Part shown: positions 43,067 through 54,379 of the stretch, one piece after another
Position numbering within the stretch: position 1 is the first letter of the stretch
How the letters are laid out: the number at the start of each line of letters is the position of its first letter
Assembly (NCBI GenBank): GCA_025175895.1
Contig: CM045991.1
Location: 85,919,174-85,983,173 of the forward strand
Direction of reading: 5' to 3'
DNA: 64,000 nucleotides
Origin: Wurfbainia villosa
Lineage: Eukaryota; Streptophyta; Magnoliopsida; Zingiberales; Zingiberaceae
Program-made: the position numbers and the translations under genes
The notes under the pieces: model-generated
What the model was told of the DNA's origin: nothing
Databases searched by the model: none
The model's input: the letters and a program-made list of their open reading frames with translations, nothing else

Positions 43067-44333
43067 CAGGTTGTGTTTGACATAATCGTAAAAATGGTTT
43101 GCGATAGTCATAATGTATTTCTGGAAATTTTCTAATTTTGGAAATTTAGAAGTATTTATGGAAATTTTTCAATTTTGGAAAGTCTAGAAGTATTTATGAA
43201 ATCTTCCACTTTTGGAAAGTTGGAAGTATTTATGAAATTGATATTTTCCATAAATAAAATATTTGATTAGATTCTGGAAATTTGTTTCCTAATTTAATCA
43301 TGATTTGATTTGGGAAATCAAATCTTAAAATATTTTAATTTCCATAAGTAGTTTTAATGATTTAGGAAATTGGTTTCCTAAATAGATTTTCCTTAATCAA
43401 ATAATTCCATGAATAAAATATGTGATTAGATTTGGAAATTTGTTTCCTAATTTAATTATGATTTGATTTGGAGAATCAAATCTTAAACATATTTTATTTC
43501 CATAAATAGTTATGACATATAAGGAAATATATACATGACATAATTGTATGCCATGTAATTGCATTAGATGCATAACATTATGCCATGCGTGTCGTGACAT
43601 GTAGATGTATGCCATGTATGCCATGCCATGTAGATAATAGTTATTTGCATGCAAAGAGGATGAGACATAAAAACCCTTAATCAATATTAAAGCCTACACC
43701 TTCCATTAATATGGTTAGAACCAGAGTTCCGTTTCTTGTTTGGGTTGTTGGACTCTCTCCAAGCCCGGCTCGAACACGAATATGTTCAAACCATGGAATA
43801 GTTTAATACTAATATGGTAAGAGTCAGAGGTCAATCGTTAGCTTTGGTTGTTGGACTCTCTCCAAGCTGGGCTAATTGGTTGAATGCGCTCTAACCATAT
43901 TAAAACTATGTCCCGATTAATGGGTTGGCTTTAACTTGGAGCATCGGCTTGTTGGACTCTCTCCAAGGTCGATGTAAAGGGAGGTGAAGTTGGGTGCTAT
44001 GCATATGATGCATACTTGTTAATGTGTTAACAACCCGATGTATGTGTGAACATTCAATTAGTTGATAGCACATTGTGATAGTTGCATATACGTGATATGC
44101 AATCGGTATAGAAGATACCTACCGTCGTAGTTATGAATGGCTTGTTGGACTCTCTCCAAGGTTGTTCATAACTATGATGGATATCAACCCATTCGGAGAT
44201 GGACCTACAATCTCCCGAAGTGATTTTGGGGTTTTTGAAATTCGAAAAATGAATGGGATTTATAAATGTATATTGATGCATTTTAAAATCATCTTTCTCA
44301 TATATGCTCGTTTTGTATTTCTAAGTTAATATA
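43067..44333 (+). other. long leader of copia F
   Basis: About 1.27 kb between PBS and gag without a gene. 43110-43520 is AT-rich with TTTCCATAAAT and GGAAATTTG words. 43745-44160 holds four copies of TTGTTGGACTCTCTCCAAG. The first identifiable gag residues come near 44370. Confidence 0.75.
43745..44160 (+). repeat. four copies of TTGTTGGACTCTCTCCAAG
   Basis: Identical 19-base words start at 43745, 43848, 43949 and 44142, spaced 103, 101 and 193 bases, so the period is about 100 with one unit missing. Sequences between them are only loosely alike. Confidence 0.9.
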
Positions 44334-44930
44334 TTGATCATGATGTGTTTGAATTTGCGTTCCATTTTGGATTCAAATAAATTGACTGGGCCGAACTTCT
44401 TGGACTGGCTTAGAAACTTGAGAATTGTTCTCAAGGTGAAAAGCTTGTGTATGTCCTCGAAGCGCCTCTTCCCGCCCGTCCTAGTGACGATGCAACTTTG
44501 GACCAATTGTTGGCCTATCAGAAACATGTGAGTGATTCTGAACAAATGAGTTGCATCATGCTAGTCACGATGGAACCCAAGCTACGAAAGCAGCATGAGC
44601 ATATGGATGCTCATATCGTAGTCCTTCATCTTTGTGAGTTGGTTGATGAGCAAGTGAGATTCGAAAGGTTCGAAGTCTCAGCTCCTCTTCACCTCTGAGA
44701 TGCTAGGAGGTTCATCGTAGTCTTGCTCAATATCTTGAAGGCTGTGGAGTCTTACGAGAAGCATGGAGGGGCGGTCTGTTAGTTGATTCCTCGAAGAAAG
44801 GTTCTAGAGGAAGTCAAAGGAACGAAGAAAGAAGAAGAAGAAGGCTAAGAAGGTAGAACTAGCACAAAAGGAAACTTGCCATCATTATGGCAAGGAGATC
44901 CATTGGCGAAGAAAGTGCAAGATTTATCTT
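44334..44930 (+). pseudogene. gag of copia F
   Basis: N-terminal gag SNKLTGPNFLDWLRNLRIVL in one frame; after a shift near 44447, YVLEAPLPARPSDDATLDQL and LAYQKHVSDSEQMSCIMLVT in another, to a stop at 44698. A lysine-rich part and a decayed CCHC motif (CHHYGKEIHWRRKC, second Cys lost, near 44877) follow. Confidence 0.85.
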
Positions 44931-44984
44931 GAGTCCATGAAGAAGGATAAGGTATCGGATGCCCCATCTTCTTCAGAAATCTTC

Positions 44985-45590
44985 TTTATTGATTGTCATT
45001 CTATTTCCTCAGACACTTGGGTATTTGATGTGTGGCTCACATATATGTAATGACATACATGGGCTAAGGAATAGAAGAAGACTCGTCGAGGAGAGTCAAA
45101 TTTACGTGTTGGGAATGGAGCAAAGGTTCTTTGCACTCGCCATCGAAGCGTATTTGTTGGAACTCCTGTAGGACTTGTCTTAGAAGCTGGACAATTGCTT
45201 TTATGTTCCTTCGTTGATAAAGAACATCATTTCTATTTCTTGTTTAAATAGAAATGGTTCCATTTGACTTTAGTAACAATTGTTGTTACATAACTTTGAA
45301 TGGAGTTCTTTATGGAATTTGGAACTTTAAGCAATGGTGTTTATCGTTGGGCGTATCGGTGACATTTGCAATATCGAAGCGAGCAACAGAGTGCTCGAAA
45401 GGATAATCAAATAGACTCCTACATGTGGCATTGTCGTCTTGGCCATGTAAGCAAGAAAGCGCATGTCGAATTACAGATGTGGAATGCGGAATCGTTGAAT
45501 TGGATTCATACGATACATGCGAATCATGCTTAAAAGGCAAGATGACTAAGTTACCTTTCGGGAAAGGTGAGCGCAGGTGGGAGAGTTACT
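44985..45590 (+). pseudogene. copia F protease and GAG-pre-integrase region
   Basis: Near 45010 DTWVFDVW stands where the copia protease has TWVFDTGC, so the active-site DTG is lost. The pre-integrase zinc region is recognisable near 45420 as MWHCRLGHVSKKAH, with CESCLKGKMTKLPFGKG-like residues across a stop near 45533. Multiple frame changes. Confidence 0.75.
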
Positions 45591-46330
45591 AGGTCTAATA
45601 CATGCTTGATGTATGTGGACCTATGTCAACTCAAGCATTAGGAGGCTATAGCTACTTCATTACCTTCAGATGATCACTCACGGTTTGGGTATGTGTTCTT
45701 GATGAAACACAAGTGAAGCCTTTGAAAGGTTCAAAGAATTCAGAAATGAAGTAGAGAAACAACATGATAAAGTATTAAAATACTTGATCGGATCGAGGTG
45801 GTGAATACTTAAGTCAAGAGTTTCTTGATTATCTAAGAGACAATGGCATATTGTCTCAATGGACTCCGCCCTATACACCTGACATAATGGTGTATCACGA
45901 GGCGTCTTAGGACCTTGTTGGACATGGTCGGTCAATGATGAATCATGCGACTCTTCCCAAGTCCTTTTGGGGTTATGCACTTGACATTTGTTTACTTGTT
46001 AAGCAGAATGCCTACAAGGTAGTCTCAACTACTCCATATGAGATATGGAATAGTAAGAAACCTCATGTATCTTACTTGAAGATATGGGGTTATCACTTAT
46101 ATGTAAGCGGTGTATCGGACAAATTGGATGCTAAGTCGATAAATGTCTATTTATTGGATACCCTAAGGAAACAAGGGGTTACCAATTCTATCATCTGTGG
46201 AACAAAAGGTGTTTGTTTCAAGGCATCTTGTGTTTCTAGAAAGAGTTTCTCTTGCAAGAAAGCAGTGGGAGTGTCGTCGAGCTTGAGGAGGCTCGAGACT
46301 CAAATAGACATTGATGAGATACGGTGAAGC
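45591..46330 (+). pseudogene. copia F integrase
   Basis: The core is recognisable in pieces: VCGPMSTQALGGYSYFIT around 45610-45668, GYVFLMKH, FKEFRNEVEKQH, QEFLDYLRDNGILSQW and TPPYTPD. The C-terminal half (45935-46327) is open: NHATLPKSFWGYALDICLLV, YEIWNSKKPHVSYLKIWGYH, then CFKASCVSRKS. Frameshifts before 45935. Confidence 0.85.
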
Positions 46331-46442
46331 ACAGCCGGTAAATGACTCATAGTGATGAGCAATCATTTGGACCTATTGTAACACCACATCTTCGTAGATC
46401 TGGTAGAACACGCAATATTCACGAGAGATATGGATTTCGTAA

Positions 46443-47361
46443 GTGAATCGAGCGACGTGTTACTCATTGATGATGAGAGCCTACGATTATGAAGAAGTGC
46501 TGACAAGTTCAGAAAGGGATAAATGGCTTGGTGCCATGAAGTCGGAAATGGATTCCATGTATGAAAACCAAGTTTGGAACTTGGTTGACCCACCTGAAGG
46601 GATAAAGCTTATAGGGTGCAAGTGGGTTTTCAAGAAGAAAACCGACATGGATGGTAATGTGATTACCTATAAGGCTAGATTGATGGCGAAAGGATATCGT
46701 CAAAAACAAGGTGTTGATTATGACGAAACCTATTCGCCTATAGCTATGCTTAAATCCATTCGGATGCTCCTGGCCATAGCGGCTCATTATGATTATGAGA
46801 TATGGCAGATGGATGTGAAAACTGCTTTCCTTAATGGAAAACCTGCTCGAGGATGTGTATATGATACAGCCTGAGGGTTTCACATCGGTTAATAAAACCA
46901 AGGTATGCAAATTGCGACGGTCCATTTATGGATTGAAGGAAGCATCCAGGAGCTGGAATATCCATTTTGATGAGACAATCAAAAAGTTTGATTTCTCACA
47001 AAATCCAGACGAACCTTGTGTGTACAAGAAGGTTAGTGGGAGTGCAGTCGTATTCCTAGTATTGTATGTCGATGACATACTACTTATAGGAAATGATGTT
47101 TCAATCTTACAGTCAGTGAAGGTTTGGTTATCCAAGACATTCTCCATGAAAGACCTGGGAGAAGCAACCTACAACCTCGGGATTAAGATCTATAGAGATA
47201 GATCGAAACGGTTGCTTGGTCTTTCGCAGTCTACATATATAGACCGAGTGCTAAAGAGGTTTAGCATGTCGGAATCCAAGAAAGGTTTCCTACCCATCAG
47301 GCATGGGGTACACCTTTCGAAGTCTATGTGTCAGCCTTCGAAGGCGAGAGGATTTGCATGA
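46443..47361 (+). pseudogene. copia F reverse transcriptase (one frameshift)
   Basis: YEEVLTSSERDKWLGAMKSE, GCKWVFKKKTDMDGNVITYK, ARLMAKGYRQKQGVDYDETY, WQMDVKTAFLNG, a frameshift near 46840, then EDVYMIQPEGF, LRRSIYGLKEASRSWNIHFD and the active site VLYVDDILLIGND (YVDD at 47065-47076). It continues SMKDLGEATYNLGIKIYRDR to TYIDRVLKRFSMSESKKGFL. Complete apart from one frame change, so this part decayed least. Confidence 0.92.
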
Positions 47362-47559
47362 GTAAGATTCCCTATGCATCATGATAGGATCTATCATGTA
47401 TGCTATGTTATGTCACGAGGCCCGATGTATCGTATGCTCACGAGTGTCACGGCGGATACCGGTCGATCGAGAATGGATCATTGGGTGGTATTAAGGCGAT
47501 CCTTAAGTACTTGAGAAGAACTAAGGATGTGTTCTAATATATGGAGAAGGGTACATGGT

Positions 47560-47935
47560 GATACGTGGGTATCACGGATGCGGACTCGAGACGGACAAGG
47601 ATGATTCCATGTCTTTATGCAGGTATGTATTCACCTAGAATGGGCGCAATAAGTTGGAAAGGTTCCAAGCTTGACACTATAGCGGATTACGCCACTAAGG
47701 CGAGAATACATTGCGACTTTAGGCGGCAAAGGAAGCGGTTTGGATCAAGAAGTTCATCTCTGAACTTGATGTGGTCTCATCGATGATCCAAACATGTGCT
47801 TCGCCGCTATCATCTTATCAGAGAGATCATCAGTAGGAACGAAATACAAATCGAAAATTCCCTTTGAAAGGAACTTAGCGGATCCTTTGACTAAAGCATT
47901 ACCTCAAGTAAGTTTGAGGTCATGTTAGAGCTTAT
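47560..47935 (+). pseudogene. copia F RNase H
   Basis: Fragments in several frames: VGITDADSRRTRMI, GAISWKGSKLDTIADYATKA, QRKRFGSRSSSLNL (from AAKEAVWIKKFISEL) and, near 47855, KIPFERNLADPLTKALPQ. The catalytic core is not intact. Confidence 0.78.
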
Positions 47936-47979
47936 GGTATTGGATCTGTGCGATTGGCATTAGGCCAAGTGGGAAGTCT

Positions 47980-50145
47980 CATTAGTAATATATGAGAGAT
48001 GTCCTAAGGCAATGCCTTATGTATGAACCATTTATATGATAAATGAAGATTCACTATTTGAGTATACATGTTTTATGTATTTGATTGGATCTTAAACTCA
48101 TTTCTTGAATGTCACGATCGATTCACGGCATGAGAGAATTTGTGATTGGATCACAACTAGTGAGTATCTCTACATGTGTAATTGTGATGTATCGGAATTA
48201 TCCTAGTCGATGAATTGATGGATTTGGACACCATCGGATTACAGTTGAGACTACAGTATACTCCTTGGTGTATCAAGCGGTGATTCTCCTTTTGGAGACA
48301 TAGTGATGTCGGAGTTAATCGTGGATGCTAGTTATGGTAACTAGTTCATTGGAGTGACCGGTAAGACTTCATATGGTTCTCTGCATATATAGATATGTCA
48401 ATGAAGTTCTTCTTGGCTTAAGTGCGATGTTCCTTTGACTTGCGGTATTCAAGTCATCTTGATCATGGAGACTTATGCTTTGACATCTTAAGCAAACATC
48501 TCTAAGGAGATGTGGACCGGGATGATTGGGTATAAGTCGAGTGATCGAAGGTGTTTGAATAGCCTATAAAGATTCACCACTCCTTGCGAGGAGATGTATA
48601 CCCATGGCCTCTCGTCGGATTATTTACTAAAGTCTTTGGCCAAAGCATTACATGTTTAGAGTAAGGTACTCTTGATACATGTGGAGTAACTAGAATCCGT
48701 GGGACGAGAAATGATACTTGGGCTAGGTGTGGCGTAGTCGACCTAGTGAGGGTGACACAATAGACCATGTCTGAACCAAGTGGGTATAAGATGAGTGAAG
48801 GGAATGGGGCCGCGATTCATTAGCTCTTGAAGGGTTTGAAATAGTTACGGATCAGGTTGATCTTTTGTTAATTGGGGATCATGATGTACTACTAGGTGCC
48901 ACTCATGATCGTTCTATAATTAATGGTTAATTATAGGCGGCCAACATAAACCGAGAACCTATTTGGTCACCACGCTGCGAGTGTAATCCAAAGGATTTAA
49001 AGCGAGCTTGAGAATGGGATTCTCGGCCAAGGAGAAACTATGTTTGGTTGGACCAAACATAAGCGAGCATGAAATTGTTTGATCGCAATGGAGGCGTGGA
49101 TGGGCGTGTCTTATGAAGACATAATGGATGGACCAAAATGGTTTGGTTCTAATCCAATGGATGAGAATAAACCAAAGGGTTTGGTTTATTTTAAGCGAAT
49201 GAACCAAAGTTGGTTGGTTCGTTTTAACTTAAAATAAACCATCATGGTTTGGTTTATTTTAACTTATCTTAATGGAGGCGGGTTACGGGCTTTATGGATA
49301 TGATCCATTAACCATTAAGAATTAGTTCTCTATAAAAGTGGGCTTAAGGGATTGTTAAACCTAATCGAAAATCAAAACCCTAGCCTCGAGGAGTTCTTGC
49401 CCAACCTGGTTGTGCCGCCCAACCTCCTTGCCGCCCCTTGATTGTGCGCCGTCAAGACCCTTGCCGCGCCAAGCTCCAGCCGCGAACCTCCGGCGACCCT
49501 CCGGTGATCCCTAAAGGTTCGGCATCAAGGTGAGTTTTCTCTCCTTGTTTTGGCCGCGCCTATCTCCTCCACCAAGCTGTCCAGTTTTCTGACAGCTTTT
49601 CTCCTCGTCGCCGGAGCGCTTTGGACGACGGTTAGTGCTCCGACAGCGGCTAACATACCGGGGATTTGATCTCCAGTAATCCTCTGAGGTGGAGGACGAA
49701 GGATTCGTCAATCGGTTGACAAATACCTCTCCGGAGAAGCAAGTCTTGAGGACTTGTTTTTAGGTCCGAATTTGGATTCGGATCGTGATCATCTCTCGAT
49801 CACGTCGTCTTCAACACGAGGCTAGTAACCCGTACGAAGACGAAGCTTGTGGCTTGGCGAAGTCATCCCGAGGAGCTCGGCGTGGATACGGATAGAGACG
49901 ATTCTTACGAGGATCGTTCCGGTTGATGCCGTTCCAGCTACACGTCATACGAAAGGTATAACGTAGTTTAATTTCCTTTTATTGCAATTTTAATTTACGG
50001 TTATGTCTACACTTGTTGTAATAGCATGCGTGTGTTGTGTGTGTTGTAATAAATAGGAGTATTTATTATTTTTATTGCTTCTGCTGTGCTCATGTTTACG
50101 AAACATGATCGAACACAGACACGCCGCGGTGCCGGAAACCCAACA
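47980..50145 (+). repeat. 3' LTR of copia F
   Basis: CATTAGTAATATATGAG (first bases changed from TGTTAG) to GGAAACCCAACA, 2166 bases. AAGTGGGAAG just upstream is the worn polypurine tract. Many one- to three-base deletions relative to the 5' LTR, often in GC-rich words. Confidence 0.9.
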
Positions 50146-50150
50146 CAAGT

Positions 50151-51201
50151 GTGTAGCCTTGGCCACGTAAGTCCAAGTTGTGTAACCTTGGCGATGAAAG
50201 TCCAACATGGGGTTGGCAAAGGGAAGTCCAAGTGTGTAGTCTTGGCAATGGGAAAGTCCAAGCCTGAGTCTTGCCATTTGGTTAGCTTGATAAAGCATTG
50301 GCAAGTTCATTGTCTCATGGCTCGGGTCCTTGAGTCGGTGAAGGATGACATTGCAGCGCCTTAACTGGCCTCGACTGCGGCCGAACAGATGCAAGGATCC
50401 TCGACCGGTGCCTCGATCGGAGCCCCAGTCGAGGTGGCGCCTTGAGTGCCCTTGAGCAGTCGAATGCCATGGAGAGAAATCGACTGATGTTGAGGAAATG
50501 CCACAGACGTGAGGCGAGCTCGACCAGCGGCTCGACTGCTTGTGCATCAGTTGATTGATAGGGTTTTGCAGTCGACTGATGGTTTATCCGTTAGAACTTA
50601 TCCAGCATGGATCGAATTGTTGTGAGACAATGGCTACAGAAGCAGTCGACTGATGGATATGATCAGTCGATCGCTAGATGAAAATCAACCCAAGTTGCAA
50701 CTTTAAAGGAAGCTCGAAGGTAAGGTTTTTGGTAGCGATTTCTTGGGCGATTTGGAGTGATTTGCTAGTGAAAATCAGGGTCTTGAAGTGCTATCTAAAG
50801 CAATCAACAAGTAAACTTTCAAAAGAGTTTTTGTAAAGTTTTCTTTACATCTTTTATTGTATTTCATTCATATTTTCTTGTATATTTCTTGTATTACTTT
50901 TATAATCCTTGTACGAGTTTTCTCCACCTTCGACGTGTTATCGAAAAGGAGTTTAATGATTAGTGGTGGTGTTTGCTTCGCTAGAGCTCATTTGAGCTCA
51001 ATCCGTAGAGTATGAACCCTAAGATTCCGAACCACGTTATATCGTTGTGTTTTTGTGCTTGTATATCTCGTTTATGTTTTATTATTATTTCCATTTCACA
51101 TGTTAACGAATATTGTAGACAAGCGTAGCGATCAATTTCGTCGATTTAACGAGAACACGCCATTCACCCTCCCCTCTCTAGTGCTCACCAAAGTTCTAAT
51201 A
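50151..51201 (+). repeat. 3' LTR of copy E, part after copia F (also 5' LTR of G)
   Basis: Resumes as GTGTAGCCTTGGCCACGTAA, matching 36276 onward, after the duplicated CAAGT (50146-50150). Passes through minisatellite, palindromes (50455-50670) and C-run (51166) to a decayed end TTCTAATA. Followed by a PBS-like sequence. Confidence 0.85.
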
Positions 51202-51203
51202 AT

Positions 51204-51215
51204 AGTGCATCGAGC
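51204..51215 (+). other. decayed primer-binding site, copy G
   Basis: AGTGCATCGAGC where other copies have TGGTATCAGAGC; placed by position after the LTR and by the following gag leader. Confidence 0.5.
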
Positions 51216-51264
51216 TTGGAGCTCTTCTACGAATTAACACCCGAGAGCAAAAGCACTAGAGGAA

Positions 51265-52505
51265 ATGGAGCTACCTAAGGATGGATTGGGGTACCCATCG
51301 ACATTCCTCCACCATACGATCAAGAATACTTTCCAACATGATAGGCAAGAATGGAGACATTCTTGATGATGGACATAGAATATTAGCAATACGTACATGG
51401 AAGGTTTGAACCCCTAGGGATAAGAAGGGAGATGTCCTAAAATTGAAGAAGTGGACCCAAGAGCAATGTCAAAAATTCAAGACCGAAATTAAGGTAACAA
51501 ACCTTTTATAAAATTTGATTCCTAATGAAATTTTGTGCAAGCTAGGGGACTACATGGATGCCAAGGAGCTATGGAGCAAGTTGGCAAGATTTCATGAGAA
51601 CCCATGATCAAAGAAGAAGAGTATGCATCCTCTCAATCTCAAGAAGAATGTGGATCATCATCCCAAGAGCTTGAGGATTCGAAGGTTGAAAGGGAATCAA
51701 CATCCAGATCAAGAGAGGTGGAAGAAGTGGAGGAAGCATCCACCTCTAGGATTGAGGGGGAGGATATTAGATCACCGGAGTCGGAGCAAAATCAAGAAGT
51801 AGTTTCAACCTCCGGGAGAGATGAAGAATCAATTCCGGCCATCATCATCCTAGGTAACTCAAGCAATTTAATTAAAAATAAAAATCATATCGTATGCTTT
51901 GAGTGTAGGGAAATAGGACATTACAAGAGCAAGTGTCCAAAGCGAGTCAAGAAGACTCAACCAGTGCCAAAAGCTCAAGAAAAGACCAATGAAGCCAATG
52001 TCTCCACTAAGAAGAGCAAAGAGCACGTAGTATGCTTCAAATGTCATCAAAGGGGCCACTATAGAAGCCAATGCCCTAAGGGGAGGAAGAAAATCAAAGA
52101 AGCAGCATCACATGTAGGGGGGGCTTATAAAGCTAACCCTAAGGTATATTTTAATAATGCACCTTCAAATGTTAATGTTAAAAAACATGCTTTTAATACT
52201 CTTGCAATTGTGCATAATCATAAGGAGCATGCTAGAAATAATATGTTTTATTGCTTAGGTGCAAAATCTTGCAATTTTAGAAATAATGAGAAATTTGGGA
52301 CTAATAACCCTAAAAAAATCCTACCTAGAGAAACTATTAGGAAGGTAGAGGAGCATTTAGGCATTAACCCTAAGAAGAGTAGACATATGCCTAGGAAGAA
52401 TCTTTCTCAAAGGGTTAATGAAAAATCAAAATTGGGAATATTAGAGTTGGAAAATCAAGCCTTGAGTTCAAGGCTTGAGAAACTTGAAAAGACTCTTGCA
52501 AGAAT
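51265..52505 (+). pseudogene. gag of copy G (truncated by copy I)
   Basis: The N-terminal part is badly shifted (IDIPPPYDQEYFPT, KKGDVLKLKKWTQEQCQKFK, then a stop). From 51604 the frame is open: SQEECGSSSQELEDSKVERE, CFECREIGHYKSKC, CFKCHQRGHYRSQC (both knuckles complete), KILPRETIRKVEEHLGINPK and the leucine-rich LELENQALSSRLEKLEKTLA. At 52506 it runs into the minus-strand LTR of copy I. The rest of G should lie beyond I, outside the window. Confidence 0.87.
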
Positions 52506-52829
52506 TGTTAGGAATGTTGCGCCCACTAGAGGGGGGGTGAATAGTGCGTTCGTCGTTCGGAGTAAATCGTTGCATGTTTTCTACAAATGATTAGTGCGTA
52601 GCGGAAATAAAGCAATAATGAAATACAAACACGCACACACAATCATATAATATTTTTCAGAACCGAATGGTTTCTACTCCACGGATCGAGCTCAAATGAG
52701 CTCTAGCGATGCAACCACACACCACTAATCCAATAAACTCCTTCTCGAAACAATCCGGAGGTGGAGAAACCTCTTACAAGATATTACAACAGTAATACAA
52801 GTAAACAACAAGCAAATACAAATGAATAC
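52506..52829 (-). repeat. LTR of copy I, outer part (minus strand)
   Basis: Plus strand TGTTAGGAATGTTGCGCCC is the reverse complement of an LTR end with its C-run (CACCCCCCCTCTAG). It runs through the R/U5 part to 52829, where copy H is inserted. The left flank AGAAT (52501-52505) is G's gag. Confidence 0.85.
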
Positions 52830-54312
52830 TGTTGGTGCAATCGGCCCAGGTCACGATTGACCAGGACTCGAGTTTGACTCGAGTGATGTTTTGATGTTTC
52901 GACAAAAACATATGACAATGTAATTGTCATGGGAAAGTCCAAGTCTTGTGTACTTGGCATGGAAAGTCCAAGTGGAACACTTGGCATTTGGTAAAGTCCA
53001 AGTCTTGAGTACTTGGCATGAAAAGTCCAAGTGGGACATTTGGCACATGAAAAGTCCAAGCATGGGTCTTGGCAATGTAAAAGTCCAACATGGGTTGGAA
53101 AGGGAAAGTCCAAGCATGGTCTTGGCATTTGAGAAGTCCAACATGGGTTGGCAAGGGAAAAGTCCAAGCATGGGTCTTGTCAATGTAAAAGTCCAACATG
53201 GGTTGGCAAGGGAAAGTCCAAGCTTGAGTCTTGACATGAGAAGTCCAAGGGGTTTGATATTGGCTGCGTAAAGTCCAAGCGGGAGTCTTGGCAGCATAAG
53301 TCCAATGGTTGGCGGCATAAAGTCCAAGTGGAGTCTTGGCGGCGTAAGTCCAATGTGCCTTGGTGGTGTAGACACCGTTAGCATGACATAGCCGACGGAA
53401 GCACCTAGAGGCTAGCGCGATGGATGAACAAGTCATGGATGACTTGGAGGGATCCGAGATGCGTGAGGCTGATAGAGGTGGCTAGAAGGCTTAGGTCTAG
53501 GCTAAGGGTGGTTTAGCAAGTATGGGGGCACCATACTTGGGTTAAAACCTCATTTTTGAGGTTGGCGGTCATTATTCATTGGAAGCGATCGGTGATGTCT
53601 GACGATCGGCTGAGTCGGCGATCATTCGCTAAGTTTTGTCGAGCGCAGCGCCGTAGCCGACCGCGGTCGACTACGGGCATTGGCAGTCGACTGCCAAGAG
53701 TCTCGTTGGAACTTGTCTAACGTGGATTGAGTCATTGTCTCACGATTCTGATCTTGTCGATCATTGAGGACTTATGGCGGTCATCGCTAGGTGGAAATCG
53801 GCCCGATGGAGGATAAAGCATTTGTCGTGGAAGGCTCAAGCATCAGTTCTTGGGGAGATTTCTTGAGGCGATTTGAAGGCGATTTGCAGGTGCATTTCAG
53901 GGCCCTTCAACCTCATCCAAGCAACCAACAAGCAAAGCGCTCAAACCCTAGTTTTGTGAAGTGTTCTTTACATTTCCTTTGTATTTGCTTGTATCTATTT
54001 TGTTTATTATTGTAAACGTTTGTACGAGGTTTCTCCGCCTCCGACTTGTTGTCGAGAAGGAGTTTATTGATTAGTGATTGCATTGGCATCGCTAGAGCTC
54101 GTTAGAGCTCGATCCGTGGAGTAGGAACCGTGCGGTTCCGAACCACGTTATATCTTTGTGTTATTGTGTTTGTGTTTGTGTTTTCGTTATTGCTTTATTA
54201 TCTTTGTTTCTGCTGCGCTAACGAAATTGTAGAGACAAACACGCGATCGAATTCCATTTACGAACGGTCAAATGCTATTCACCCCCCCTCTAGCGGCGTC
54301 AAATCTCCAACA
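52830..54312 (+). repeat. 5' LTR of copy H
   Basis: TGTTGGTGCAATCGGCC to ATCTCCAACA, 1483 bases. The long minisatellite (52930-53350) is complete. The palindrome part (53570-53770) is shorter and more altered than in the 3' LTR. C-run CACCCCCCCTCTAGCG near 54280. Confidence 0.93.
52930..53350 (+). repeat. LTR minisatellite (copy H 5' LTR)
   Basis: About sixteen units of 22-28 bases on the theme AAAGTCCAAGCATGGGTCTTG, with variants such as AGTCCAACATGGGTTGGCAA. Almost entirely missing from this element's own 3' LTR. Confidence 0.88.
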
Positions 54313-54314
54313 AG

Positions 54315-54326
54315 TGGTATCAGAGC
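54315..54326 (+). other. primer-binding site, copy H
   Basis: TGGTATCAGAGC two bases after the 5' LTR; initiator tRNA-Met type. Confidence 0.9.
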
Positions 54327-54379
54327 TCGGTGGCTCTTCAACGGATTAACAACCGAGAGCAAGACGCTAGAGGGTGAAG

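Larger units (their letters stand above)
40855..50145 (+). mobile_element. full-length Ty1-copia element F inside the LTR of copy E
   Basis: 5' LTR 40855-43050, PBS 43055-43066, leader with repeats, gag, protease, integrase, RT, RNase H, 3' LTR 47980-50145; 9291 bases. Flanked by perfect CAAGT duplications (40850-40854 and 50146-50150). A different copia lineage from 1-4099: long LTRs (about 2.2 kb), no polypurine series, RNase H close to the 3' LTR. Frameshifts and stops in most domains; RT is the best kept. Confidence 0.93.
36187..51201 (+). mobile_element. gag-only copy E, interrupted by copia F
   Basis: 5' LTR 36187-37618, PBS, gag pseudogene to 39237, non-coding region, 3' LTR in two parts (40756-40854 and 50151-51201) around copia F. 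After the 3' LTR come a PBS-like sequence and another gag (G) instead of a TSD, so this LTR also serves as the 5' LTR of G. The sequence left of E (GAATG) is copy D. Confidence 0.85.

Noticed and set aside
43745..44160. Satellite DNA
   Set aside because: Only the 19-base word is conserved; the spacers have diverged, and it lies in the leader of copia F.
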